From Anisus vortex (lineage: Eukaryota > Mollusca > Gastropoda > Planorbidae), in the NCBI GenBank assembly GCA_949126835.1, contig OX421492.1, positions 38,460,886-38,524,885 on the forward strand: DNA of 64,000 nucleotides. The letters run 5' to 3'. The notes beneath the pieces were generated by a model. It was not told the DNA's origin and did no database searches. It saw only the letters and a list, made by a program, of their open reading frames with translations. Within the stretch, counting starts at the first letter, position 1. Every line of letters starts with the position of its first letter. Made by a program: the position numbers and the translations under genes. This document shows, piece after piece, positions 44,501 to 56,395 of this stretch.

Positions 44501-47500
44501 TTCCCGGAACTCCTTTTATTGCACTCAAGGTACCACTGAAAGAGGTAATTGCTGCTAGATATATGCAGAAAGGAGCAGTGTTGTGTTCATGTAGCTTATA
44601 CCATGTATACAAATATAACATAAGGGAGACAACATAGTGTTCAATCGGATATTGCTGAAAAATCAACTGTAACAGTTCAATGTAATATACATATTTATAA
44701 TTTATCCACACAAACATGAATGATGTGAAACTTTATTCAAATCACAAATAATAGCAGAAAACGCAATGTGATTTTGTTTATATTTTTCATCAGCAAAAGA
44801 CTTGATTAAAATGAGTTAGATTAATATCTTAAAGGGATAAATCAAATATTCAATTTAGTTCCCTACTTTAATAAAATTACACTTTTAAAATTTAATCCTT
44901 AAGTTGATGATGTACTTTTGTTTTTTTGTTAAAGCTAAAAAAAAATAATTATTTTTTTCTTTCCAGGAATTGATGAGAAACATTTTTGAAAAAGACAAGT
45001 AAGCTTTCAATATTTATCTTATATATTTCAGACACTTCTTCTATAAAGAAGATCATTGCTTTCAATATATTTCAGACACTCCTTCTATAAAGAAGATCAT
45101 TGCGTCCTACACTCAACCGGGGTCTCATTATTAAATAGGATTTATTTTTATATTTTTACTAAATGTTACAAATATTTTGATTCAAATTGTGCCAAAGTGA
45201 GATTTTCTGCCCTTAATGCATGTATAAATATCTTAATGTTATATTAATTTCAGTTAGATACATGCATTTAATAGGAAAAAAACACTTTTCATTTTAACTT
45301 AATTTATTGACTAAATCTTAAACAACCTAATGCTTGTTGTGCTAAAAAAATAAAATGTAAATCTCTCATACTCATAAGATTTTTTTTTTTTATTCTAGAT
45401 TTTCTCCCACTATTTTGATTGAGACTCTAAAACAACAAGGTCATAAACTTGGTGGAATAATTGATCTCACGTTCACGTGGAAATATTACAATAGAGAAGT
45501 AAGCTGTTCATTATACTTCATTGAACCCTTAGTGAAAAAATATGAGAGAAAAGAAAGGTCATTTCATTGTATCCCCCCATATTATAATAATACTTGTTCT
45601 CATCAACAGGAATTTGAAAAGAATTCAATAAAACATTGGAAAATTTTTACCAAAGGCCACGACGTTCCAAGGGAAAATGTTTTTCAAAAGTATTGCTTAC
45701 CATTTTACACAATCTTTACTAAATCTAAATTTAAACTATATTTATAAAATTTTAACTGATTGTACAAGTTTTACCTGGAAATTAAAGATTTAATAAAATA
45801 ATCTTTATTAGGTTAAAATACAAGTTATTGTCATGTTAATTTCTTACTACTATATCAGCCGCCTTTGAATTATACAGTCACTAAAACCCCATTAGTTGAT
45901 TTATTACTCATACAATCAATTCAACCTACAAAGGTTTTGTTCACATCATTAAATCTATTCTAAGCAACTTACATCAACATCGTAAGATGATTATGATGGT
46001 CATTTGTATAGAGCATCTATACATGGTATCCTATTTAATAATTTAGCAAGCCCAGTGTGCTCTATTTCCACAATTGTTGATATGATCTGAAATTGAATGG
46101 TAGTTCATAAACCATTATCCAAGAGCTGCTTATTTCAGCACCCTTGAGGCCACTTGCACCTTTTGAATAGGATCATTACTACTTTTATACATATAGTATT
46201 ACTAGTTTTTACTACTATGTACTTATTAATTTGAATCTATCTAGATGACAATTTTTGTATTCTGATGGCATTTTTTTTGTGGAAATTGCTATAAAAAATG
46301 TTTAAATATTTTTTGTTAAAACAAAATTAAATAAATTATACAGTTTAAAATGTTAAACTTAGTATCTTTTTAGGGAAGATAGTAGAGGTAAGAATGCCTG
46401 TTGGGATAAAAATAAACATTTAATCCCTAGGTTTCTTTTTTTTTTTATATTAATTTTTATTCATATTTTCAGTTTTGCTAAAGCTGTGAAAAGTGTGGAA
46501 GCGAGTGGTAATATTTTTTTTTTATTAAAAAAAAACTACCTACTCATAATTTATTTATATATATAATTTAATTAAAGCTAAATAAATATCTAGTTATTCT
46601 TATATATATATATACACATATATTATATATACACGCATATATTTATGTGACATCCGTCCGTCCTCAAGGTAAAATAGCATAACTACCACTGATCTATAAA
46701 AAGAATGGATAGGGCATGGAAGTAACATTCTTGAAGAAATTTCAGCCATTTTGTTTCTACTGTCACTGATCAATATATATAATTACTATGAGTTTGTTTA
46801 TTTTTTTAGATGTTTGTTTCTGCTCTAAGCCATTTGAACAATTGGGTTATATGTTATATGTATAAATTGGAAACATCCTCCTAAAGAAATTTATATTTTA
46901 TCAACAATATTGCTTAATTTGTTAATTAATTTTTTTTAATAAACTTAGACCTATTACTAATCACCGAATGATGTCCCTTTGAAATGCATTTAAATTTAGT
47001 GTGTGTTCAGGACCGGGTTTTCCCGTACTGCGAAATATTGCTATATACTTTTTTTATTATTAACTTTTTTTTTTGTTTGGTATTTGTTTTATTTTTTTTT
47101 CCTTTTGATAGTATTCTTGTAAGTTTTATATTATTAATAAGAAGTCAGAAGCTTGACAGCAACAATTCATATGCATATTGTGTAAAATGGCAGAAACATA
47201 GATTCTGTTCAGATCTATTTATAGTTAAGTGGCGCAGTAAGTTTTAGACACAATTTTGTTTATATCAATAAGTGCGGTGGAACTAATTAGATTTACCCGT
47301 CTTCACTTTGCTCAAAACAATTTATTAAGAAGGCGCAATCCATTCTTTTTATAGATCAGTGGTAACTACTATTACTAATGTTCTTTTCCTCTGCCCCTTG
47401 CCTTTCTCCTGGCATGCTTATCTTCACTCTTTTCTGTGAGGGTGGCTTGAAGCATTTTCTTTTGCAGAGGTCTTTGAATCGCAGGCAAAGGTGGCCAATT

Positions 47501-50500
47501 TTCCTTGTTCCAACTGCCAGCTCTTTATACAGCAGGGCTCAGGGAATATGTTCCGAGCCCATTCTGTGGACATGGCCTATCCAACGCGAGGAGCCTCTCA
47601 CTCAGAAATGAGTTTAAAACATGCTTCTGAGAATTTGCTGACCAGTTGTTGGAGCCCATCCTCTGTGTGTGAAGTTAGAGCTGCATCATTAGCAAAGAGC
47701 AACTCTCTTATTAGATTATTTCTTGTATACGTTTATCTCTTTTTTATATGCTTGACTTACAACTGATACAATTATTTAAATTTATTTTTTTAGGATCCCT
47801 AATAGGTGTTCATTGTACCCATGGTGTGAATAGAACAGGATACTTGATATGCAGGTAATAAATACATTGCAACAATGCTATGGATTAAAATATACTTTTC
47901 TGCCATCTTCCTGTTTTGTAATAGAATACATTAATATATTTTTTTATTTGAGCAGCTTTGAGGTTTATATTTTTTTGCTGTTGTACCGGTATGTAAAAAA
48001 AAATTAAAACAAATATTTTTTAGGTAGTGATAAAATTAATTTAACCAGACCACTGAAGCTTTTCTGAAAAAACTCTCGCAATATATTTTGTGATAGATTT
48101 TATAGCATTTGCTTTTATAAGTGGTTATTTTAGTTCTAAAAGGGCCATTATCTGAAAAAATTTCTTCTTTTTAAAAAGCAATAAACTAACAAATATTTAA
48201 TTGGAGCACCAAGGGCAATATTTACTGAAGTGCAACTTATCCTCTTTGGTATTAGATTCATGAAACCAATAAGACTTAAAGCGGAAAATGCCTCGTGCAT
48301 TCACATTGACAGAATGTCATTTTTGGGAGGTATTTGCCTCTGCAAATAATAGAATAAAAAAAATAAGAAAAAAAAGGTGTATTTCTCAATAAATATCAAA
48401 CTTTCAATAACATACTCCATATTTGATCAGTTTTGCTAAAGTTCTAACTACTGCTAATCACTGCTACTGTTAGAAGTAATCATGTGGGGAAGGGGGGATT
48501 ATCTAGAAAAAAAAAGCTTTGTATAAATGATGCTTCCTACTACTTGGTTAAGACCTGGATTAGGCAAACAGTTCACCCAAATTTTTATTCTGTACTCAGA
48601 AAAAATTTTCTTCTTGGTTGTGTCCTAGAATCAACTGATAGATGTTGTTGTTTTTTAAGCGGTAGAATTTTTAAATATTTTTTTTTAGGTATATGATAGA
48701 AGAATTGAATATGGAACCAGATGAAGCAATAGATTGTAAGTACATTTAAAAAAATGTTTCAAGCTAAAACCCTCTCAAACTATTTACCTTATATTTATCA
48801 AATATTGTGTGGGATGCAATAATCTTCTTTCATAGAAGAAGCTTCTGTAATATATAAGATATGTAAAAGCAAGGTGTGTAACCACTACCTATTTTTTTTA
48901 TAAGTCTATGTTAAAAACATGATGAAATTACGAACAAATTCAAGGAGGTCATAACCTTATGTGTAGAACGAGTGTTTGAACATACAGGTATATGTTACGG
49001 TAATAGGAAAAGTAAAAGCCTACAGTAGATTTCTAAATACTGGGACAAGTAATGTTACTGTAACAAATAGTGACGCAATAAAATGTTACATTGTGACTAT
49101 ATAATGCTTGCAAATAAAACATTAGGTTGTAACTATATAATGCTACCAGAAAAACTAATTTGTCTCTTAAAATGGTGGCTAAAAATTCTATATTGCATTT
49201 TTTTTGGAGGGTAAATTAATCTTTAATTTGCTAATTAAATATACTTGAAAGAACATATAAATATAGAGCCCTAAAAAAGTCACCAATTGTTTGAGAATTA
49301 AAAGCTAAAAAATAATAATAGAATTTTACTTTTGAAGGACATTTACAATCTTTGTGTTTATTGTTTACAGTGTTTAATGAAACCAGAGGTCACAAGTTGG
49401 AAAGAGAAAATTATTTACAAGATTTAAAACAGAGAATAAAGTAGGCATTGCAAAATCATTTTTTTCAAACTATTTTCTTTAACCTACATTAACTATTGCA
49501 TTTTTTTTTTATCCTTTTCTGTCTAACCCTTAAGATGATTTATTTGTTGTAAATGTACATTGTAATTACAATTGAAATTCAACCAGTTGTACAGTGTTTT
49601 GTATTCTTTTGATTCTTGATAGTGAAGATTTTAACTTATAACTGTTTGATAAACATAGGGTTAAGTAGATCAATGATTTATTGTTCAGAGACCTACAAAA
49701 GTGGCGCCTAAGTTTAAACTTTAAATTGTTACAGTAAAATTATCTCATAGACAGGGCATTTAGTTTTATAGGGCTGATGAAGTAAAGATCACTAGTTTCA
49801 TGGGCAGGGGCATTAGATTAAATTTTGTGGCCAGCTGCTTTTACTATGTTCATAAGTCCAGGAAATACCCACCTGGACTTTTAAACCCAACATCTTTGGA
49901 ATAACAATTCAACTGCCTGCATCTAGACTACAGTGGGCAAGGTAGACTGACAGCTGGTATACCTACGGTCCTGGGTTTAAACCCTGTTAAAGGCTATAAT
50001 TAGTTCCAGGATCTCAAGGATATCACTGAGTCTAACCAGCTTTAATGGGTACCTGACAGTGATTTGCTTATCTAGGTCATCTATCCCCCCTGTGCTATAA
50101 TTTGTTTTTTTATTTCAGAGGTAAATCAACTTATGATCCAGATTATGTTGATACAGAGGGCACAGACAATATCCCTTTGGAACACAAGTCCAAAGAAAGA
50201 TGGAGGAGAAACAGAGATGATCACCCGAACTGGCGGAGGCCTGAGCAAGGAATGAGCAACAGTCACTACCATCCAACTCATCACTGGAGAACATATGAGA
50301 CTGATAACTTCAGGTCTATATCTAAATAATTTTGATCCTTACATTTTGTTGTAAATTACAAGTATTACAAGCTCAATTTATACTTTACATAAAATTGAGA
50401 ATATAACAGTCCATATTGGACATAATAGCTCAACTTGTTTGTAAAATGATAATAATGCAGATTTTATGCCAGTAATTATTTATATAGAAAGCTAAACTAA

Positions 50501-52078
50501 GATAAAATATATGTATCAGCAAATTGAAGAATAAAGCATTATTTAAAAGTTTTAAAGTTTTACTCTTTTCTTTCTTTTTGTATTTTAGTATTAGAGGGCA
50601 ATTTAAATAAATCTATTTTTAATTTAACTAAGCTTACATCTAATATATTATAAACAGCAACTGCTAGTCAGTTGAATTACAGTATGTTTGGGGAGTGGGA
50701 TTGGAAGATTTGGCTTACCTGTCAACTGTCATTTTTGTTTAAATTAGTTAACAGTGCCGATTTTATTGTAAGATGACTAAATAGAATTAATCTTATTTGC
50801 CGGTCGTATTTGTATTGAATAAATTAGAATGACTAAAATTGGTTCTAAAATGATGAAATTAATAAACAGTGTTTTTTTTTTTTAATTCTGTCCAGGGAAG
50901 AACCTGTATATAATAATGAATATGAAAGAGGAGATCAGAGATATTATGACTCTTCACATCCACAGAGATGGAACCGTAGTTACAACCCTTATTATAGGGA
51001 CATTGAGCAAAATATGTCTAGGAAATGGACTAATGACAGGGAGTATAGGTCAGGCCACAATTATCACAATGAAGAATATCAGTGGAACAGACATAATGAA
51101 AGATATACTCACAGTTCAAGGCATAGAGATGATTCGGACAAGCACAGTGCCTACAAATCTAAGTATCATTATTCCAGAGAGCGAGGACGTAGCAAATCTA
51201 AGGAAAAAACAGAGGGAGAATTGATGAAGAAAGGTGCTTTAAATGACACGGGTGCACAGCCTCAACATCATTACTCAGATTACAGTGACCATAGAAGTAC
51301 AAATCGTAAGAGAAAGTTAGCGGATGATACTCTAGACAATGGGAACAATAGAGAACATAAACATGAAATTTCAGATACAGGAGAAATTAAACAGTTGAAA
51401 GCAAATTTAAAGGGAGAAGTTATAGGTGGTTCTGATCCTCACCACCAAGTTTCAGATTGTAAAAGTTCTAAAACAAAATTAGAGGGAGAAGTTATAGGTG
51501 GTTCTGATCCTGACCACCAAGTTTCAGATTGTAAAAATTCTAAAACAAAATTAGAGGGAGAAGTAATAGACAGTTCTGATCCTGACCACCCAGTTTCAGA
51601 TTATAAAAGTTTGAAAACAAAATTAGAGGGAGAAGTTATAGGTGGTTCTGATGAAAACAACCAGGTTTCCGATTGTAAAAGTTCTAAAACAAAATTAGAG
51701 GGAGAAGTTATAGGTGGTTCTGATCCTGACCATCAAGTTTCAGATTGTCAAAGCTCTAAAACAAAATTAGAGGGAGAAGTTATAGGTGGTTCTGATGAAG
51801 ACCATCAAGTTTCAGATTGTAAAAGTTCTAAAACAAAATTAGAGGGAGAAGTTATAGGTGGTTCTGGTGAAGACCATCAAGTTTTAGATTGTCAAAGCTC
51901 TAAAACAAAATTAGAGGGAGAAGTTATAGGTGGTTCTGATGAAGACCATCAAGTTTTAGATTGTCAAAGCTCTAAAACAAAATTAGAGGGAGAAGTTATA
52001 GGTGGTTCTAATGGTGACCACCAAGTGTCAGATTGTGAATGTAAAAATTCTGAAACTCATTTAGAGGGAGAAGTATGA
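41582..52078 (+). CDS. DUSP11: DUSP11-like RNA 5'-triphosphatase/diphosphatase, complete, 11 exons
   Basis: DUSP11 (PIR1) is a nuclear cysteine phosphatase that removes beta and gamma phosphates from RNA 5' ends and trims some polymerase III and viral transcripts. Exons: 41582-41598, 44469-44544, 44967-44998, 45399-45498, 45610-45689, 46473-46507, 47794-47854, 48689-48735, 49371-49440, 50119-50313, 50896-52078. All phases agree and give 631 residues. The N-terminus MPPPDRWECYSPIGKPIPGT, then PFIALKVPLKE, fits the family. GGIIDLTFTWKYYNRE follows near residue 65. The signature GVHCTHGVNRTGYLICR has the catalytic C121 and R127. EAIDLFNETRGHKLERENYL closes the domain near residue 165. Vertebrate DUSP11 has only a short basic tail. 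Here about 460 further residues are RNA-protein-like: Arg/Tyr/His/Asp-rich (173-400), then nine 24-residue repeats. The first exon encodes only six residues, so the start depends on one 17-base exon. The W codon at the junction and the in-frame fit support it. Confidence 0.92.
41880..43060. repeat. TATAG-rich cryptically simple DNA in DUSP11 intron 1
   Basis: Over a kilobase built from permutations of CTATAG, TATAGGC, CATAGG and TTATAAG, as in ACTATAGAGTATAGAGTATAGAG and GGCTATAGGCGCTATAGTGC. There is no fixed period. Palindromic words dominate (CTATAG, TATATA, TAGGCCTA). A hAT MITE (42,437-42,685) interrupts it. The composition differs sharply from neighbouring DNA. Confidence 0.8.
42437..42685. 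mobile_element. hAT-type MITE, CAGGGCTTTTTTGTGACGTA terminus
   Basis: The left end is CAGGGCTTTTTTGTGACGTA with CGCACCGGTACGGTGTACCG. The right end is TTTTAAAAAAAAGCACTG. The outer CAGNGCTTTTTT is inverted. Flanks GTTATAGC (42,429-42,436) and GTTATAGT (42,686-42,693) match at 7 of 8 bases. A GGTACGGCGTACCGG block near 972 may belong to the same family. Confidence 0.8.
43225..43310 (+). mobile_element. SINE family 1, 3' tail fragment
   Basis: TTTGAATGCTGCTTCACCAG, CCCTATGATAAGTTTTGTCC, GAAGGGTACTTTACTTAC is the complement of the tail seen at 12,487-12,545. Here it is in plus orientation, and the body and head are missing. Confidence 0.7.
43890..44270 (-). repeat. Two SINE-like copies with a tRNA-like end
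   Basis: Two related blocks each begin TTACTGAAAACATTT-AGGAA (43,898 and 44,062) and end near GAATCGGACACCCGTCTCCC-GCATG or GAATCAAACCCAGGTCGCCT-GCATG. On the minus strand the second reads CCCTAGCTGATTGGTTAGGG, then GACTGTCATGCAGGCGACCT and GGGTTTGATTCCCC. This is a tRNA-like fold with A and B boxes, closest by eye to tRNA-Asp(GTC), but the anticodon stem does not pair well. I regard it as a tRNA-derived SINE head or tRNA pseudogene, not a functional tRNA. Confidence 0.4.
45015..45125. repeat. Short tandem duplication in DUSP11 intron 3
   Basis: ATATATTTCAGACACTTCTT, CTATAAAGAAGATCATTGC is followed directly by a second copy ending CATTGCGTCCTACACTCAAC. A related sequence (TTCTATAAGGTATAAAGAAG, then GCATCCTACATTCACG) occurs at about 56,590-56,643, so the unit belongs to a dispersed repeat that I cannot name. 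Confidence 0.55.
46684..47364. repeat. Perfect 27-bp inverted repeat in DUSP11 intron 6
   Basis: The 27 bases at 46,684-46,710 (TACCACTGATCTATAAAAAG, then AATGGAT) recur exactly in reverse complement at 47,338-47,364. They bracket about 630 bp, just upstream of the LINE fragment. Sequence outside the 27 bases diverges quickly. It may be two oppositely oriented insertions of a LINE or SINE end. Confidence 0.8.
47380..47715 (-). pseudogene. LINE reverse transcriptase remnant in DUSP11 intron 6
   Basis: Minus strand from 47,715: LFANDAALTSHTEDGLQQLV then SKFSEACFKL. This is the FADD box (here FAND, with a catalytic Asp changed to Asn) and the helix that follows it. After a gap it continues RWIGHVHRMGSEHIP and YKELAVGTRKIGHLCLRFKD. 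These fit the C-terminal RWLGHVHRM-type region of another group of animal LINEs. The two parts are joined with about 200 residues missing and a frame change. The two plus-strand ORFs here are shadows. Confidence 0.75.
49755..50085. mobile_element. Head-to-head pair of SINE family 1 copies in DUSP11 intron 9
   Basis: Left half (minus orientation): TATAGGGCTGATGAAGTAAA, ATTTTGTGGCCAGCTGCTTT, TAAGTCCAGGAAATACCCAC. Right half (plus orientation): GTGGGCAAGGTAGACTGACA, B-box-like GGGTTTAAACCC, AGGATATCACTGAGTCTAAC, GGGTACCTGACAGTGATTTG. The B box is degenerate in both. It lies between DUSP11 exons 9 and 10. Confidence 0.7.
51397..52075 (+). repeat. Nine 72-bp (24-residue) coding repeats in DUSP11
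   Basis: Within the last exon, the 72-bp unit starts at 72-base spacing (TATAGGTGG words at 51,421, 51,493, then variants to 51,997). It encodes LEGEVIGGSDPDHQVSDCKS then SKTK. Units are nearly identical at the DNA level, including silent positions, except the third (VIDSS) and the last, which diverges before the stop. Each unit has one conserved Cys and a net acidic charge. I know of no such repeat in DUSP11 proteins, so its role is unknown. Confidence 0.95.
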
Positions 52079-52228
52079 AATAATAAAAAAAAAAGCTGAA
52101 AATACACAACATTTAGTGACCAGACCTAATAGACTTTCTTTTTTCCTCATAAAAATATTTCCTGATGTGTAGGATTTAATGAAAATATGATTTTGTGATT
52201 ATTTATAAAAAATTTAAATATGTACAGT

Positions 52229-52234
52229 AATAAA
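52229..52234 (+). terminator. Possible DUSP11 polyadenylation signal AATAAA
   Basis: AATAAA lies 151 bases after the DUSP11 stop codon. Another AATAAA at 52,082 is only four bases after the stop and is part of an A tract, so it is less likely. Confidence 0.4.
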
Positions 52235-52820
52235 TTCAATTTGTTTTAAAAATGGATTACTTTTAAAAGGTTAATTTTTTAGTTAAAATATATTTTAATA
52301 TATAGTAAAAGGGAAAATGTATCATTTAATTTTTTTTAGAACAAATATGAACATATTGATTACAATTTGAATGCATTAAAAAAAATATGAAGTTACCAAT
52401 ATTTGAATCTCAGAGAATGTGAGTATTGGAGATGCAATTAATATTTTTTTAAAGTCATGAGATCTTTGTGTTAAGACCTGGAGACTTCATCTATAAAATG
52501 AAAAGGTGCAATGAAGCTATTTCCAGTTAGAAGCCTTTTAACATTTAAGCTGTACAAATATAATAGAAACACTGAGCGAGACGATATATATTGCTGAATT
52601 TTAAAACTTATTAACTGCCTTATAATTTAAATAGTTTTTTTTATTATTACAATTTTCTATGTATGAGATGAGTTGAAAATTGTATGCAAGAGTTTATGAC
52701 CAAGTGTCAAAGGTCACAGTGGATTGTTTTCCATTTTCACACAACATTTTTGGAACTGGTTGTCAAAGTGTTCAACCCTAAGAAAAAACACTGATAAATG
52801 CAATATTTTTGTGATAACGA

Positions 52821-52826
52821 TTTATT
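52821..52826 (-). terminator. Likely MCEE polyadenylation signal AATAAA
   Basis: AATAAA on the minus strand, 117 bases beyond the MCEE stop codon. It faces the DUSP11 3' end, so the two transcripts converge with roughly 550 bp between candidate signals. Confidence 0.5.
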
Positions 52827-52942
52827 GAATGTACTATAAATGTCAAGGTAGCTAACAATATCTGGTTAAAGCAACATACAAAAAAACATATTCTTGTTAT
52901 ATAGTTATAAATATATCCATATTTTTATTACTAATGATAACA

Positions 52943-55900
52943 TCACGCCTGCTCAAGCTCTATCAGTACACCATCACAATCCTTTGGGTGAAGAAATACC
53001 ACAGGTTTGCCGTGGGCTCCAATTTTGGGCTCCTCGTTTAGAAGGCGGATATTATTCTTTTTCAAATCTTTTATTGCTTCTTGTATATTGTCAACCTGAA
53101 AAGTCAAGTGCACATGTCCTGATATTGTTTTTTAAACTGGTCATTTTCAGAAAGAATTTGTAATGATAAAATAGATAGAAAAGTTCTATTTTTTTTTTTT
53201 TTTTTTGCATACTTACTTCAATGCAAATGTGGTGCATACCACCGGACTTGTTTTTATTTAAAAAGGCCTGAATTGGACTGTTCTCTCCTAATGGATGCAA
53301 AAGCTGAAATAAAAAAAGTTTTTTTACTTTATGCTATTGCTATTCTGTTTTTATTTCATAAATATATTTGTTTTAAGAATACAGAATCAATTTTACATTC
53401 CTAACATTATTTTAAAAAGAAATGTACAATTACTGCAAAACTGTAACATTGCATTTATTTGTAATAGCTGTAAATCTATTTATCAATTAGTGTCTCCAAA
53501 TGCTACACAATTTAATACCCAATTAAGATATATCACTTAAAGCTGCCTAGCAACAAAACTATTACGCTGTCAAGGTAGCTTAAATTCATGAAGTTTACAG
53601 AAGCTTTATAGCAATTTAAGTGTAGATTGGCCATTATTTAGATTTATGCAACAGATTCTATATATAAACTACAACAAATGGTAAAATAAAAAACTGTAGC
53701 AAGCATAGGAAAAATGAATACATAAAAAAGTACCATATGATACTGCTAAGCAAAACAAAAAATGTGTCCTCATCAGTCGCCTCAGTATATTTTCACAAAA
53801 CAATAAGATTTTCGTTTCTTCTTTGATCCAGGATTCTTTGTAAAGTAAAAAGGATCAATTACCTCAATTTTGGCACTGCCTAATTCAACAAAAACTGTTG
53901 TTACTCCATGTTCTGGAAGCGCCTGCCAATAATAATTTTAAAAAAATCATATTTTATTTTTATAGATATAATTTTTTATAAGAAGTGAAGAATGTAACGA
54001 ATATACAATAAATGGTTGAGATTTAACAGAATCGGATAAAATAAGTTATTGTTTTCCTACTATCCATCGATGAGAAGAGGAGAAATTATAAATTATTCAT
54101 GCATGCACTTGCATTTAAATAGTAAAAAAACAACTGGTACCTGCTTTTCACTGACTTTTCCTTTCAACACATCTCTGTAAAGTGCAGCACTTTTGTCCAG
54201 ATCTGGAGTCACTAGTGCAACATGATTTAATTTTCCCAGATGCCACGGCTAACAAAATAAAATTGTAAATTAGCACTTTTTAAAACATATTGAGAAAAAA
54301 AAGTATGGTATCCCTTTCAAAACATGTTGGGTCTTTGGGGTAAGTGAAGCAGCATTCACACGTTTCTGTGGCCGTGGCATAAGGGTGTGACCAGCACAAA
54401 GCCCAGCCACCTTTACTTTTTCCAATCTAATATGACAGGTATGATAGCCATCAGAGCTGGGTAGATTCAGGAACACCCTGGCGAAAATCCTAATTTTTAC
54501 CAGGATTTGAACACAGGACTTTTTGTATAGCAATCTAGACCTAATTATTAGCAGTGCTTAAACAATGTGTTAACTTATAAACTAAGCTAAATTTTATTTT
54601 AAGAATTTTTTTTTTAATTTATTTAAGTAACTTTAAGAACCACTTATGTTGGTAAATTTGATCTTATAATTCACTGACCCATTTTATAATAATACTTATA
54701 CATCCTATTCATGACATTTAATAGACATTTTTGCTTTTTATTGTATCTATGGAATTGATTGATATGTTTTCAAGGAAGATATTTTCCTAAAAGTTTTAAT
54801 ATATTTCTGTATACGCTAGCCAAAAGCACTTCTTCTTTTGAGGTCTTGTAAAATGTTCCTCTGCAATGCATCATTGCTGTTTTTTTTAAAAACTATTTTT
54901 CTCTAGGTGTCCCTATCTAGAGAAATTTGCTACAAATTTAGGATTTCTATCAGTAGCGGCTTTTGATAACGTCTGCACACTAGTAAGCCTACATGATTTT
55001 AAAAAATTCAATGTAAGAACTTGAAGATTCTCTACAATAATGCCAGAATGGATTTAAAATAAAGTAAAGTATAGTTATGAAAAGTGGCACTGTATTGTTC
55101 TGCCACCAACAACTTATTTTGTGCTCTCTAAATTTACCATTTTAAAAAATGTATTGTTTTAATTATTCTTACCTTGGAGCAACTTTTCCCAGTGTGAATA
55201 CTTTCCACTTGATGTAAGTGCTATGAATAATAGAAAAATTCAATCATTACTATTTCTTTCAATGCAAAACAGGGTTTTTAAAATTCTTACTCTCAACTCT
55301 GAACACATTTAAAAATTCCCCAACTTATCATAGACTTTACAAAAAATCCTAAGTTAATATTCATTCTCAAGAATGAAATTTCTCAATATTTACTGGCAGG
55401 GTATAGAAGTAGTCCCAATAAAAGGAACATTTGTATGCGGTATATATTATATATATCTATATATAAATAAAATGTTTGTTTTTCCGCCTCTAATAGATTT
55501 CTAAGCCCTTAACGGAAGATAAATTATAAAGGAAAGGAACAAAAGTGAAGTTTATTACTCCCTTTCTATTAACTTGTATTTTCTGTCTGTCTGCTTGCTT
55601 GATAGCAAAACTTTGCATTGATTTTTCGACCACTTCCCGTGGCCTAATTGAGCTGAAATTTGGACAGCAGACTTGTGGCGACTAAAGATACATTCAATCA
55701 AATTTTCAGTTAAAACAACTTAATTATACTATACTTATGACAATATTCTTTTGTTAAAAGGAAAGTATAAGAAAAAATTTGGTTTCACGTTAAAAATGCC
55801 TGTGCAACTTTTTATAGTTTTTCGGCGCAAAGCTAGAAAAAAAAAAATGATGCGCTGAGATTATTTTTAGAACACTTCATACGAGTAACTTGCAGGGGCG

Positions 55901-56360
55901 AAGCCACAGGGGGGGCTGAGGGGGGCTAAGCCCCCCCTGGAATTTAAAAAACAATATTTTTTCAACAGATTTTGTTAAAAATATGCACTAAATTTGCTAA
56001 AAATTTGGTAAATGTTTGTTACGCGAAAGTTCAGCCCCCCCGCGGTATTAGGTAAATATTTGTCACTCGAAAGTTCAGCCCCCCCTGGAAAAAATTTCTG
56101 GCTTCGCCCCTGCCGAGTAAGAAGATATTTGTAAGATTTGAGACACAGATATTTTTCTGTAGGCCTACATGTTTCATTTCCACTAGTCAATCAATTATTT
56201 AATTACATGATGGTAAACTTAGTTTGCAAAGAAAGGTAGTATAATAAAAAAATAATTTTTATGGGTTATTCTTGTTTTATATATGTGCTTATAGGTTTAA
56301 GTCTAAGTTAGTTAAAAGTATAATAAGTTGGCCTCAGGGCTCAGTTATACAATAGTTATA

Positions 56361-56395
<35 letters not shown>

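Noticed and set aside
47378..47766. Two overlapping plus-strand ORFs in DUSP11 intron 6 as extra exons
   Set aside because: They are shadows of a minus-strand LINE reverse-transcriptase remnant, and the phosphatase frame joins perfectly without them.
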